A model generated the notes under the pieces. The model saw only the letters and a list, made by a program, of their open reading frames with translations, was not told the DNA's origin and ran no database searches. This document shows, piece by piece, positions 1 to 8,378 of a DNA stretch of 64,000 bases; within the stretch, counting starts at the first letter, position 1; the number at the start of each line of letters is the position of its first letter. The stretch is taken from NCBI RefSeq assembly GCF_900240385.1, contig NZ_OEQH01000005.1, forward strand, positions 224,368 to 288,367, read 5' to 3'. This DNA comes from Clostridium minihomine (GTDB lineage Bacteria; Bacillota; Clostridia; Oscillospirales; Acutalibacteraceae). The translations under genes and the position numbers were made by a program.

Positions 1-1
1 A

Positions 2-2068
2 GCTTTGACCGGTGAGTCGAATCCGGTGGAAAAGTTCAGCGATGCCAAAAATAACTCTAACGATGGACTTACCGATTTGCAGAACCTTGGTTTCATGGGT
101 TCAAACGTGATTAGCGGCAGCGCAACGGCGATTGTGCTGGCTACCGGAAACAATACGTATTTCGGTTCCATGGCAAAATCATTATCTGGCGACAGGGCAA
201 AAACCAGTTTTGAGCGCGGTGTGGATTCGGTCAGCAGTCTGTTGGTTCGCATGATGCTCATTATGCTTCCCACTGTATTTTTGATTAATGGACTGGTGAA
301 GAATGACTGGCCCGGTGCGCTGCTTTTTGCCATCAGCATTGCGGTGGGGCTTACCCCGGAAATGCTGCCTGTGATTATGACCTCCACTTTGGCAAAAGGT
401 GCAGTTACCATGTCGAAACACAAGGTCATTGTGCGCACCCTCGGCGCCATACAGACTTTTGGGGAAATGGATGTGCTTTGCACCGATAAAACCGGAACGC
501 TGACTGAGGATAAGATTGTACTGGAAAAGTACATGAACCTTCATGGTGAAGATGATGACCGTGTACTGCGCCATGCTTACCTGAACAGCTATTTTCAGAC
601 GGGGCTTAAAAATTTGATTGATCTTGCCATTATCAATCGAGCGGTGCAGACCAGTTTAGAACCTGTTTTAGACTCTTACAGCCGTGTGGATGAGATTCCC
701 TTTGATTTTTCCCGCCGCAGAATGAGTGTGGTTTTGGCGGACAAAAATGGCAAACGGCAGCTTATTACAAAAGGTGCGGTAGAAGAGATTCTTGCTATTT
801 CCTCTTTTGTAGAGATGAACGGGCGTGTTTTGCCCATGGATGAAGAAACAAGACGCGCTGCCCTTGATGTTTATGAAAAACACAATGCCGACGGCCTTCG
901 AATGATTGCAGTGGCACAAAAAAATGAGATCTCTGACAGTGAAACGTTTGGCGTAGCAGATGAAAAAGAGATGGTCTTAATCGGCTTTGTGGGATTTCTG
1001 GATCCGCCGAAAGAGAGCGCCAAGGCGGCGATTACTGCGCTGCGGGAACATGGGGTTCGCACCGTTGTACTTACCGGCGACAGCGAAGGCGTAGCCTTGA
1101 AGGTTTGCGGCAAAGTGGGGGTGAATACGTCACGCCTTCTGACAGGCCGCGATATTGAAAAAATGGACGACACAGAATTGCTGGATGCGGTAAACAGCTG
1201 CGATCTTTTTGCAAAATTATCGCCTTCCCAAAAAGAAAGAGTGGTAAAAGCACTTCAGACAGCAGGCCATACGGTTGGTTACATGGGGGACGGCATCAAC
1301 GATGCTCCTGCGCTTAGCCAAGCGGATGTGGGGATCTCTGTGGACAGTGCTGTGGATATTGCCAAAGAAACGGCGGATATTATTCTGCTGAAAAAAGACT
1401 TGATGGTGCTGGAAGAAGGTGTCATCCAGGGACGCCGCACCTTTGGAAACATTGTAAAATATATCAAGATGGCGGCAAGTGGAAATTTTGGCAACATGAT
1501 ATCAGTGATTGCAGCCAGTATCTTTCTTCCGTTTTTGCCAATGCTGCCGGTTCAGATATTGACGCAAAACCTTTTGTGTGATTTTTCTCAAATGGGCATG
1601 CCCTTTGATAATGTGGATGATGAATATGTAAAAAAGCCGCGCAGATGGGAAACGAAATCGATTAAGACCTTTATGGCCTTTTTAGGGCCTCTTAGTTCGG
1701 TGTTCGATCTTTTATGCTTTGCCATCATGTGGTGGGCAATTGGGGCAAATACAATGGAGTTGTCCCCGCTGTTTCAATGCGGATGGTTTGTATTCGGAAC
1801 CGTGTCGCAGGTGTTGGTTATTCACATGATTCGTACGGCAAAATTACCATTCCTGCAAAGCAAACCCTCTATGCCGCTGTTCCTGTCCACACTGATTGTA
1901 GCGGTGATAGCGCTTACCATCAGCTTTACCGGATTTGCAGTCGGTATCGACATGATGCCGCTCCCGGTTTCGTTTATCCCATGGCTTGTGCTGATTCTGG
2001 CAGGATATTTCCTGTCGGCACAGTTGGTTAAAAAAATCTATGTCAAGCGATATAAAGAATGGCTTTGA
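2..2068 (+). CDS. mgtA: Magnesium-translocating P-type ATPase, 5' end cut by window
   Basis: This is a P-type (P3B) ATPase that imports Mg2+ at the cytoplasmic membrane. The first visible residues (ALTGESNPVEK) hold the TGES dephosphorylation motif of the actuator domain, so about 200 N-terminal residues lie outside the window; full-length MgtA/MgtB proteins are near 900 residues. Further motifs in order are DKTGTLTED, with the phosphorylated Asp, near residue 160, a nucleotide-binding domain, GDGINDAPAL near residue 430, and a C-terminal block of about six membrane segments containing QILTQNLLCDFSQMG. The resemblance to MgtA along the whole visible length is strong and I see no frameshift. 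A hairpin terminator follows about 100 bp after the stop. Upstream regulation, for example an M-box, cannot be seen. Confidence 0.93.
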   Translation, partial: ALTGESNPVEKFSDAKNNSNDGLTDLQNLGFMGSNVISGSATAIVLATGNNTYFGSMAKSLSGDRAKTSFERGVDSVSSLLVRMMLIMLPTVFLINGLVKNDWPGALLFAISIAVGLTPEMLPVIMTSTLAKGAVTMSKHKVIVRTLGAIQTFGEMDVLCTDKTGTLTEDKIVLEKYMNLHGEDDDRVLRHAYLNSYFQTGLKNLIDLAIINRAVQTSLEPVLDSYSRVDEIPFDFSRRRMSVVLADKNGKRQLITKGAVEEILAISSFVEMNGRVLPMDEETRRAALDVYEKHNADGLRMIAVAQKNEISDSETFGVADEKEMVLIGFVGFLDPPKESAKAAITALREHGVRTVVLTGDSEGVALKVCGKVGVNTSRLLTGRDIEKMDDTELLDAVNSCDLFAKLSPSQKERVVKALQTAGHTVGYMGDGINDAPALSQADVGISVDSAVDIAKETADIILLKKDLMVLEEGVIQGRRTFGNIVKYIKMAASGNFGNMISVIAASIFLPFLPMLPVQILTQNLLCDFSQMGMPFDNVDDEYVKKPRRWETKSIKTFMAFLGPLSSVFDLLCFAIMWWAIGANTMELSPLFQCGWFVFGTVSQVLVIHMIRTAKLPFLQSKPSMPLFLSTLIVAVIALTISFTGFAVGIDMMPLPVSFIPWLVLILAGYFLSAQLVKKIYVKRYKEWL

Positions 2069-2166
2069 GCCAATAAAGCAAAGCGTTTACTTGCAAAGGC
2101 GGGATAAAGAACTGTTTATCGTTCCTGCTGTTAAAAATTCGGCTTGATAGGAAAAAACATCAAACC

Positions 2167-2203
2167 AAAAGGCGGCATCAGCAAAGAGCTGATGCCGCCT
2201 TTT
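2167..2203 (+). terminator. Rho-independent terminator after mgtA
   Basis: A perfect 12-bp stem (GGCGGCATCAGC with its complement) around an AAAGA loop is flanked by A4 and T4. The rest of the 480-bp gap to 2551 shows no convincing gene. Confidence 0.85.
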
Positions 2204-2550
2204 CTACTTCTGTATCAATACTTTATGCAAGGTGTTTTACGGGAGAAAGAAATCATGGTGACAGGCAAATTCCTCTGTTACCGCAGCAGACCAAACTTTT
2301 CAGGCAGATTGATACGGGGAAACACTTTATGCTGCAAAATAAAAAAAGATTGAGCCTAACCGGGGCTGTATGTTCCTGTTGTGATTTTTCACTATCCCTT
2401 CATATAAATTCCGCATAACCCATTCATGCTTATGATTCGCATAAATTGTGCACTGAATAGGTTAGGGGCACAATATGTTGATAAGTCGGTTGAAACGGTG
2501 GAATCATTCCAGTGCGTAATGACATATATTAGGATTATCCTTATAGAAAT

Positions 2551-2856
2551 GTGGTGCCAAAATTGAATGGAAATTATAGAATATCGCTGCGTACTCCGCT
2601 TGGCGTTCAAAATGGAATAATTACCTTTGTAAATAAAGAGGGGGCGCTTAGCGGTTCTATTCGAGCAATGGGGAATGTCAGTTTTTTTAGAAATGGAAAA
2701 ATCGATGGAAATCGATTTGAATTTTCCGGAATTCTGAATGCCGGTTTATTGAATCTTAAATATACCGCGCAGGGTGTTGTGGATGGAGAGAAACTTCAGG
2801 TCACAGCAGTAACCAGTTACGGAACCTTTTTGATCGTTGGAACAAAAACAGTATAA
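2551..2856 (+). CDS. Conserved small hypothetical protein (101 aa)
   Basis: The product is a compact 101-residue protein with no signal peptide or membrane segment. It alternates beta-type stretches with Gly turns (NGNYRISLRTPLGVQNG, LSGSIRAMG, NGNRFEFSG-like blocks), which suggests a small all-beta fold, and it resembles short hypothetical proteins I associate with Clostridia. The start is a GTG (2551, or the next GTG at 2554), and no strong ribosome-binding site is visible, so the start is uncertain. It stands alone and is followed directly by its own terminator. The regular Gly/hydrophobic pattern and the tight fit to the terminator argue that it is real. The function is unknown. Confidence 0.6.
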   Translation: MVPKLNGNYRISLRTPLGVQNGIITFVNKEGALSGSIRAMGNVSFFRNGKIDGNRFEFSGILNAGLLNLKYTAQGVVDGEKLQVTAVTSYGTFLIVGTKTV

Positions 2857-2857
2857 G

Positions 2858-2893
2858 AAAAGCGCTTAGCTTGGCAGCTAGGCGCTTTTTTCT
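2858..2893 (+). terminator. Rho-independent terminator
   Basis: A 9-bp stem (GCGCTTAGC with GCTAGGCGC, one G-T pair) is preceded by A-rich sequence and followed by a T run. It starts right after the stop codon of the 101-residue gene. Confidence 0.85.
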
Positions 2894-3037
2894 GTTTTTA
2901 CACGGTTTATTAGGACAATCCCTGCCTGAAAAGAAGAAAGTGTCTCAAACAAAAAAGTGTGGCTTATGATTCAAATGATTTCATATTTGTGGTTAAAGTT
3001 TTGCGTAATGGAACACACTACTGTTGAGGTGATAAGT

Positions 3038-3217
3038 ATGAATCATAACAGCAATATGCCCACTGGGTTAAGAATGGCACTGACTGGAAATTTGGATGCT
3101 TTAAACCATTTTTCTTCTTTATCGCAGGGGGAGCAAGAACGTTTTATTGAGGGAGCAAAACAAGTGAGCTCAAAGCAGGAAATGCAGTCGTATGTCGATC
3201 ATCTAACATTGAGGTAA
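3038..3217 (+). CDS. Small conserved Clostridia protein (59 aa)
   Basis: The ATG at 3038 is chosen because GAGGTGAT lies at the correct distance upstream. A longer in-frame opening to 2957 has no ribosome-binding site. The 59-residue product (MNHNSNMPTGLRMALTGN...) has a Gly-Leu-x-Met-Ala-Leu segment followed by an amphipathic helix-turn-helix-like region (LSQGEQERFIEGAKQVSSKQEM). It looks like a family of short hypothetical proteins common in Clostridia, but I cannot name a function. It is the first gene of a two-gene unit: the stop codon overlaps the ribosome-binding site of the 50-residue gene that follows. Confidence 0.65.
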   Translation: MNHNSNMPTGLRMALTGNLDALNHFSSLSQGEQERFIEGAKQVSSKQEMQSYVDHLTLR

Positions 3218-3222
3218 AGAAT

Positions 3223-3375
3223 ATGGAAGCAAAAAGAAGTCAAAATGTACAGCCACCGAAAAAAGATAATGCAGAAAAACCCATCCCGAAAGATATTTAT
3301 CCGGTCATCGATACCGACCTTGCCCGGGATAATCTTCAAAACGATATTCCAGATGCTGATTTGCAGGACTTATAA
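3223..3375 (+). CDS. Very small hypothetical protein (50 aa)
   Basis: This is a 50-codon reading frame starting at ATG 3223, preceded by GAGGTAAAG, which overlaps the stop codon of the 59-residue gene, so the two are translationally coupled. The product is hydrophilic, with a Lys-rich N-terminus and an acidic C-terminus (IDTDLARDNLQNDI, then DADLQDL). It has no Cys, membrane segment or signal peptide. A strong terminator starts seven bases after its stop. The spacing, ribosome-binding site and terminator support a real gene. I recognise the DTDLARDNL-type tail only vaguely from Clostridia hypothetical proteins, and the function is unknown. Confidence 0.6.
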   Translation: MEAKRSQNVQPPKKDNAEKPIPKDIYPVIDTDLARDNLQNDIPDADLQDL

Positions 3376-3381
3376 TCTTTC

Positions 3382-3407
3382 ACCGCCCATATGGGCGGTC
3401 TTTTTTT
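3382..3407 (+). terminator. Rho-independent terminator
   Basis: A perfect ACCGCCCAT/ATGGGCGGT palindrome is followed by seven or more T residues and ends the two-gene small-protein unit. From 3408 to 3760 I see no supported gene. Confidence 0.85.
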
Positions 3408-3760
3408 GATTAAAAAAGAGATTTCACCGTTTTTGCGGCTGCGCCTTGTGCCTGAGAATCTTCGGAATAAAAGGAAGTGCTTTCTAAACAGTGTCGGTTG
3501 GTTTCTGCCTTTTGCAGGATAGCCCCATTCCATTGCTGCAATGCTCTGGCAGCCGATAATTTTATTCAGCAGACGGTAAAGAGTCTTGCAAAGAAATTGT
3601 ATACCGGTTTACCCGTTTGACGTCCGATCCATCGCACCCGGTCAAGGGGACTGAAGTGGTTCCCAAAATGCAGATCATTTTTATTGTGATGCCGGTTTTA
3701 GGCAGCTTTTTCTTATTCTTTTTCATCATTGAAACTTTTTAGCAAATTTAAACAAGAACC

Positions 3761-3789
3761 TTGACGAATGTGCTCGAAAAGATTAAAAT
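3761..3789 (+). promoter_or_regulatory. Sigma-A-type promoter for the OPT transporter
   Basis: The -35 is TTGACG (3761-3766), the spacer is 17 bp, and the -10 is TAAAAT (3784-3789), placed about 75 bp before the start of the OPT transporter gene. Confidence 0.6.
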
Positions 3790-3863
3790 GATTTTATCTC
3801 TGTAGTGTGTAACGGATTTACAGTGATAAAAACAACTTGACAGAAAAAACGGGGGTAAGTATA

Positions 3864-5756
3864 TTGGACGACAAAAATTTTAAGCCTTATATTCCGGCAG
3901 ACAAAGTGATGCCGGAATTTACCGTTTATTCGGTAGGGCTGGGTATCCTGTTGGTTATTCTTTTTGGTGCTGCAAACGCATACCTGGGTTTGCGTGTCGG
4001 CATGACGGTTTCGGCGGCGATTCCTGCAGCAGTTATTTCTATGGGTATTATCCGTGTGGTCTTAAAACGTGATTCTATTCTGGAAAACAACATGGTACAA
4101 ACGATTGGATCAGCTGGTGAAGCGCTGGCGGCTGGCGCAATTTTCACCATGCCTGCTTTGTTTATGTGGGCAAAAGAAGGTCTTTCAGACATGCCTTCTT
4201 TGACTGAGATTTCTTTGATTGCACTTTGCGGCGGTATTCTTGGTGTTCTGTTTATGGTGCCTTTGCGTACGGCGCTGATTGTAAAAGAACACGGTACATT
4301 AGCCTATCCGGAAGGACAAGCCTGTGCGCAGGTTTTGATGGCCGGTGAGGAGGGTGGAAACAAAGCTTCCACCGTATTTATCGGTTTGGGTGTAGCTGCA
4401 GGCTATAAGTTCATTACAGATGGAATGAAGCTGTTCCCCAGCGAGATCGATTGGGCAATCCCTGCTTATCGGGGTGCCGGAATCGGTGCCGACGTGCTTC
4501 CTGCATTGGCCGGTGTCGGTTATATCTGTGGGGCAAAAGTGTCTTCTTATCTTTTGGCCGGCGGTGCAACTGCCTGGTTTGTCATTATGCCTTTGATGGC
4601 TCTTTTTGGCAGTGATCTGGTTATTTTCCCTGCCAGTGTTTCGGTTGCGGAACTGTGGGCAACCGGCGGCACATGGGGCCTTTGGAGTAATTTCGTCCGG
4701 TATATCGGCGCAGGAGCAGTTGCGGCCGGCGGTATTATTACATTGATTAAAACGTTACCCTTAATTGTAAGAACATTCCGGGATGCAATTTCTGGTTTTG
4801 GCCAGAATACAAAGGGAACACTGCGCACAGAGCAGGATATTCCCATGAAATATCTGCTGGGCGGCATCGTTGTCATTGCTTTGGTGATGTGGCTGGTTCC
4901 GGCAATCCCTGTGAACCTGTTGGGTGCATTGATTATCATTGTATTCGGTTTCTTCTTTGCGACTGTTTCTTCTCGCATGGTGGGACTGATCGGTTCTTCT
5001 AACAACCCGGTTTCGGGCATGTCGATTGCTACTTTGCTAATCGCCACCATGATTTTGAAAGCAACCGGCAATGGCGGCATTGGCGGTATGATTGCGGCGA
5101 TTACCATCGGTTCTGTTATTTGCATCACAGCGGCAATGGCCGGCGACACCTCTCAAGATTTGAAAACCGGTTATCTTGTGGGCGCTACGCCCATCAAGCA
5201 GCAGGTTGGCCAGCTGATTGGTGCAGTTGTTTCTGCTTTAACCATCGGCGGTGTTCTGTACCTGCTTAATATGGCTTGGGGATACGGCTCCGCTGAGCTC
5301 CCTGCGCCTCAGGCTACTTTGATGAAGATGGTTGTAGAAGGCGTTATGGGCGATAATCTGCCCTGGTCACTTGTTTTCACCGGAGTTTGCATTGCAATCG
5401 TGATTGAGATTTTGCAGATTCCTGTGCTTCCTTTCGCAATTGGTCTGTATCTGCCGATTCACCTTTCTGTGCCGATTATGGCAGGCGGTTTGATTCGTCT
5501 GTATCTGGAAAAACGCAAGGCTTCCTCTGAAAAAGCAAGGGAAGATATGGTACAGTCTGGTGTTCTGTATAGCTCTGGCCTGATTGCGGGCGAGGGATTG
5601 ATCGGTGTTCTGCTGGCTGTGTTTGCCGCAGTTGGCGCTAATTTGGCGCTGCCCGAGAATCTTCGCTTTGGCAATTTCGGCGGCCTGATTGCGTTTATTC
5701 TTCTGCTGCTGACCATGCTGAAATTCACTGTTTGGAATAAGAAGCTGAACAAATAA
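3864..5756 (+). CDS. OPT family oligopeptide transporter
   Basis: The protein belongs to the oligopeptide transporter (OPT) family of proton-coupled secondary transporters, bacterial TIGR00733-like branch. I place the start at TTG 3864, because GGGGGT ends seven bases before it; an earlier in-frame TTG at 3837 lacks a ribosome-binding site. The roughly 630 residues hold about 15-16 hydrophobic segments. The diagnostic first block, NAYLGLRVGMTVSAAIPAAV, is followed by EGQACAQVL in the middle and SSNNPVSGMSIATL in the second half. It is followed by a PqqD-like gene and a PepD dipeptidase, which fits a peptide uptake and hydrolysis role. The exact substrate is not shown; some OPT members carry metal chelates instead. 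Confidence 0.9.
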   Translation: MDDKNFKPYIPADKVMPEFTVYSVGLGILLVILFGAANAYLGLRVGMTVSAAIPAAVISMGIIRVVLKRDSILENNMVQTIGSAGEALAAGAIFTMPALFMWAKEGLSDMPSLTEISLIALCGGILGVLFMVPLRTALIVKEHGTLAYPEGQACAQVLMAGEEGGNKASTVFIGLGVAAGYKFITDGMKLFPSEIDWAIPAYRGAGIGADVLPALAGVGYICGAKVSSYLLAGGATAWFVIMPLMALFGSDLVIFPASVSVAELWATGGTWGLWSNFVRYIGAGAVAAGGIITLIKTLPLIVRTFRDAISGFGQNTKGTLRTEQDIPMKYLLGGIVVIALVMWLVPAIPVNLLGALIIIVFGFFFATVSSRMVGLIGSSNNPVSGMSIATLLIATMILKATGNGGIGGMIAAITIGSVICITAAMAGDTSQDLKTGYLVGATPIKQQVGQLIGAVVSALTIGGVLYLLNMAWGYGSAELPAPQATLMKMVVEGVMGDNLPWSLVFTGVCIAIVIEILQIPVLPFAIGLYLPIHLSVPIMAGGLIRLYLEKRKASSEKAREDMVQSGVLYSSGLIAGEGLIGVLLAVFAAVGANLALPENLRFGNFGGLIAFILLLLTMLKFTVWNKKLNK

Positions 5757-5777
5757 TCAGACTTTTATGAAATAGGA

Positions 5778-5816
5778 TCGGGCTGTATACTCGAAAGAGT
5801 GTACAGCCCGGTTTGG
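5778..5816 (+). terminator. Hairpin terminator after OPT gene
   Basis: CGGGCTGTA-ACTC pairs with GAGT-TACAGCCCG around a GAAA loop. The trailing sequence is GTTT rather than a long T run, so read-through to the PqqD-like gene is possible. Confidence 0.6.
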
Positions 5817-5836
5817 ACAAATTAGGAGAAGATCGG

Positions 5837-6196
5837 ATGAAGAAGAGAAAAAGAGAAAACTATCTGGACTTTGTGCCGGTTATAAATCCTCGCAACACAT
5901 GGGATGAAAAGAAAAGTATTGTTACGATTCACATGGTGAATCGAGGCTTTGCCCACACGATAGCCCAGAAGCTGTTTCGCTCTCCCCGGGTCAGCCATAT
6001 TGCGCTGGATCAATACGGCAGCTTTCTCTGGAAGAAAATTGACGGTGTTAGAACGGTGGGGGACTTGGCCAATGAAATGAAAGCACAGTTCGGTGATAAG
6101 GCAGAACCGCTTTATGATCGGCTGATTCATTATATGAAGATTCTGCACAACAACCGATTCATCCTGTATCAAGGCAAAGATAAGATAAAGTCATAG
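5837..6196 (+). CDS. PqqD family protein
   Basis: The ATG at 5837 follows AGGAGA at good spacing. The 119-residue product shows the PqqD pattern: a beta-rich N-terminal half, then SFLWKKIDGVRTVGDLANEM, in which the 'iW..iDG..tv..l' block is typical, and a C-terminal helix with LHNNRFILY. In PQQ and RiPP systems PqqD domains bind the precursor peptide and present it to a radical SAM enzyme. No radical SAM enzyme or precursor is visible here, so this is an orphan PqqD-like protein, as often seen in Clostridia. Its position between a peptide transporter and a dipeptidase is suggestive of peptide handling, but its role is unknown. Confidence 0.75.
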   Translation: MKKRKRENYLDFVPVINPRNTWDEKKSIVTIHMVNRGFAHTIAQKLFRSPRVSHIALDQYGSFLWKKIDGVRTVGDLANEMKAQFGDKAEPLYDRLIHYMKILHNNRFILYQGKDKIKS

Positions 6197-6356
6197 TGTG
6201 CCGGCAGATGACGATTACTGTTCTGCTTTTTAAGCAATACAATCGTGCAGAACCAAAAGATTTTGTAAGGCGGATGATTGGCGGTTCAATCACTGGTTGA
6301 GTCTGCCGAAAATGTATATACCGTTTATCATAGTAAATCGTAAAGGAGCGAGTGTC

Positions 6357-7796
6357 ATGGGAGTATTAGAACATTTGGAACCCCGCAGTGTTTTTCATTT
6401 TTTTGAAGAGATTTCTGCGATTCCGAGAGGATCAACGAACACCAAAGGCATTAGTGACTGGTGTGTAGCCTTTGCAAAAGAGCGTGGGCTGGAATATTAT
6501 CAAGATAGCTTCAACAATGTGATTATCATCAAAGAAGCGACAGCAGGGTATGAAAAAGCCGAGCCGATTATTTTGCAGGGACATTTGGATATGGTTTGCG
6601 AAAAGGCCCCGGATTGCACCAAGGATATGGAGAAGGAAGGCCTTGACCTGATGGTGGATGGCGACTTTATCCGGGCAAAGGGCACAACGCTGGGCGGTGA
6701 CAACGGAATTGCGGTTGCCATGGCTTTGGCCGTGCTTGATTCCAAGGAATTGTCCCATCCCCGTGTAGAAGTTATTCTTACCATTGATGAGGAAATCGGT
6801 ATGCTGGGGGCCGTTGAACTGGACTTGTCCCCTTTAAAAGGAACCAAGCTTATCAACATTGATTCCGAAGAAGAGGGAATTTTCACCGTTAGCTGCGCCG
6901 GCGGAAATATGACCCGCTGCCGTTTGCCTTTGCAGAGAGCTCCCTTTGCCGGAACTGTGCTGAAAGTTACAGTGGGCGGCCTGTTGGGCGGCCACTCTGG
7001 CGCTGAGATCGATAAAGGACGTGCAAACGCCAGCATGCTGCTGGGCCGCTTGTTGTTTGCGGCACAGAAAAAGTCCGAATTCCGTTTGGTGGCGGTTGAG
7101 GGCGGCAAAAAGGATAATGCCATCCCGCAGGAGTCCTATGCTTTGCTGGTGGCTTCTGATGCCGATTCCATCGGCGCTGTGGCAGAAGAGATGGAAGCGG
7201 CTTTCAAACATGAATACCTGAGCACAGATTCTGGTGTGTTTGTCAAAGTGGAAGCAGCCCGGACAGAACAGCTGCCTATGGACGAAAGCTCCACCTTGAA
7301 AACCGTTAACCTGCTCACCTGCATGCCGAATGGAATTCAGGCAATGAGTGCCGACATTGCCGGACTGGTTCAAACCTCGCTGAATTTGGGCGTGTTGGTA
7401 ACCGAAGAGAAAGAGCTGTTTGCTTCTTTCTGCATCCGCAGCAGTGTGGCTACCCAAAAGCAGATGTTGGTTGACCGCCTTGCCTGCCAAATGCAGTTGT
7501 TAGGCGGCAGTATTGAGATTTCAGGGGATTATCCCGCGTGGGAATACAAACAGGAATCGTCTTTGCGCAATCTGATGGTTGAGGTTTTCCAAAAGCAGTA
7601 TGGCCGTGATCCAGAGATTTCGGCAATCCATGCCGGATTAGAATGCGGCATGTTTATGGGCAAACGCCCGGAACTGGATTGTGTGTCAATTGGACCGGAC
7701 ATGTGGGAAGTTCATACTTACCGTGAAAGCATGAGTATTTCGTCAGTTCGTCGTGTGTGGGAATACCTTACTGAGCTTCTGAAATGCTCGAAATAA
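6357..7796 (+). CDS. pepD: Aminoacyl-histidine dipeptidase (PepD, M20 family)
   Basis: This is a cytosolic M20-family metallopeptidase that splits Xaa-His and other dipeptides. The ATG at 6357 follows AAGGAG; the in-frame upstream stretch from 6297 lacks such a site. At 479 residues it matches the usual PepD length. Metal-site motifs are visible in order: GHLDMVCEK, with His and Asp ligands, near residue 78, GGDNGIAVA near 115, DEEIGMLGA with the catalytic Glu near 145, and a C-terminal AIHAGLECG. The central dimerisation 'lid' domain contains GGLLGGHSGAEIDKGRANA. Together with the OPT transporter upstream this makes a plausible uptake-and-hydrolysis pair, although a 160-bp gap and no shared operator separate them from each other. 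Confidence 0.93.
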   Translation: MGVLEHLEPRSVFHFFEEISAIPRGSTNTKGISDWCVAFAKERGLEYYQDSFNNVIIIKEATAGYEKAEPIILQGHLDMVCEKAPDCTKDMEKEGLDLMVDGDFIRAKGTTLGGDNGIAVAMALAVLDSKELSHPRVEVILTIDEEIGMLGAVELDLSPLKGTKLINIDSEEEGIFTVSCAGGNMTRCRLPLQRAPFAGTVLKVTVGGLLGGHSGAEIDKGRANASMLLGRLLFAAQKKSEFRLVAVEGGKKDNAIPQESYALLVASDADSIGAVAEEMEAAFKHEYLSTDSGVFVKVEAARTEQLPMDESSTLKTVNLLTCMPNGIQAMSADIAGLVQTSLNLGVLVTEEKELFASFCIRSSVATQKQMLVDRLACQMQLLGGSIEISGDYPAWEYKQESSLRNLMVEVFQKQYGRDPEISAIHAGLECGMFMGKRPELDCVSIGPDMWEVHTYRESMSISSVRRVWEYLTELLKCSK

Positions 7797-7842
7797 AATA
7801 GAATCAGGCTATTTCCGATTGCAATGGGAGATAGTTTTAAAA

Positions 7843-7882
7843 GAAAACAGGATGCCTTCTAAACCAGAAGGCATCCTGTTTC
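7843..7882 (+). terminator. Rho-independent terminator after pepD
   Basis: A perfect 14-bp stem (ACAGGATGCCTTCT with its complement) around AAACC, flanked by A and T residues. Confidence 0.85.
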
Positions 7883-8107
7883 TATGTTAATATAAAAAGA
7901 AAGTTTGGCAATAGAAAGTGCTTTTCTCCATGCAGTTTCTTTGCGCAGCATTTCGGCGGTTTTGCTATCTTCATGCCATCATTACAAAATCGGAAAGCCC
8001 GCAATTGGTGGCTTTCCGGTGAAGAGCCTTATGAAGTCTTTTAGTGCCAAAGTTCTCGTTTATCACTAAAAAGTGCCCCTAGCATATGATATGGCGAGGT
8101 GACATGT

Positions 8108-8296
8108 ATGGCCAATTACTGTGTTCCGGGCGAAGATTTAGTGCTGATTGCTTCTTCCATTGCCGTCTCGCTGGCAAATGGGCGCAGCACGGACGAAGTG
8201 AACGTCTTGGGCAATTTGCTTCAGGCAATTGGTGAGAATCTGTCGCTGATCGCTTCTCAAAGAAGTGCTTGTGAAGGCTGGACTTCGAATAAATAA
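8108..8296 (+). CDS. Small hypothetical protein, paralogue of the gene at 21868
   Basis: The ATG at 8108 follows GAGGTG six bases upstream, so I prefer it to the GTG at 8099. The 62-residue protein has a pattern PGEDLVLIASSIAVSLANG, then a Asp/Glu-containing turn, then LLQAIGENLSLIASQR. It aligns almost gap-free with the product at 21868-22059 (shared PGE-L---A---AI-, AIG-NLS-IA-QR), so the window carries two paralogues. I associate this pattern with a short domain of unknown function in Clostridia (perhaps DUF6774; not certain). It is predicted to form two amphipathic helices and has no clear membrane segment. The function is unknown. Confidence 0.65.
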   Translation: MANYCVPGEDLVLIASSIAVSLANGRSTDEVNVLGNLLQAIGENLSLIASQRSACEGWTSNK

Positions 8297-8378
8297 CGCA
8301 TCTTCTTGCCGGCTGATTTGCTTTGGCTGGTATGGGGGAGAGCACACAGGTTTCCCTTTTTTATCGAGGAAGCACAGA

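Noticed and set aside
2144..2353. 69-codon open frame after mgtA
   Set aside because: It runs through the mgtA terminator hairpin, lacks a ribosome-binding site and has no recognisable pattern.
3600..3742. Open frame ending MQIIFIVMPVLGSFFLFFFIIETF, possible gene remnant
   Set aside because: No start codon with a ribosome-binding site upstream; a hydrophobic string in T-rich DNA is expected by chance.
7991..8018. Perfect 9-bp hairpin CGGAAAGCC/GGCTTTCCG
   Set aside because: No T run follows and a normal terminator already lies upstream, so I cannot give it a role.
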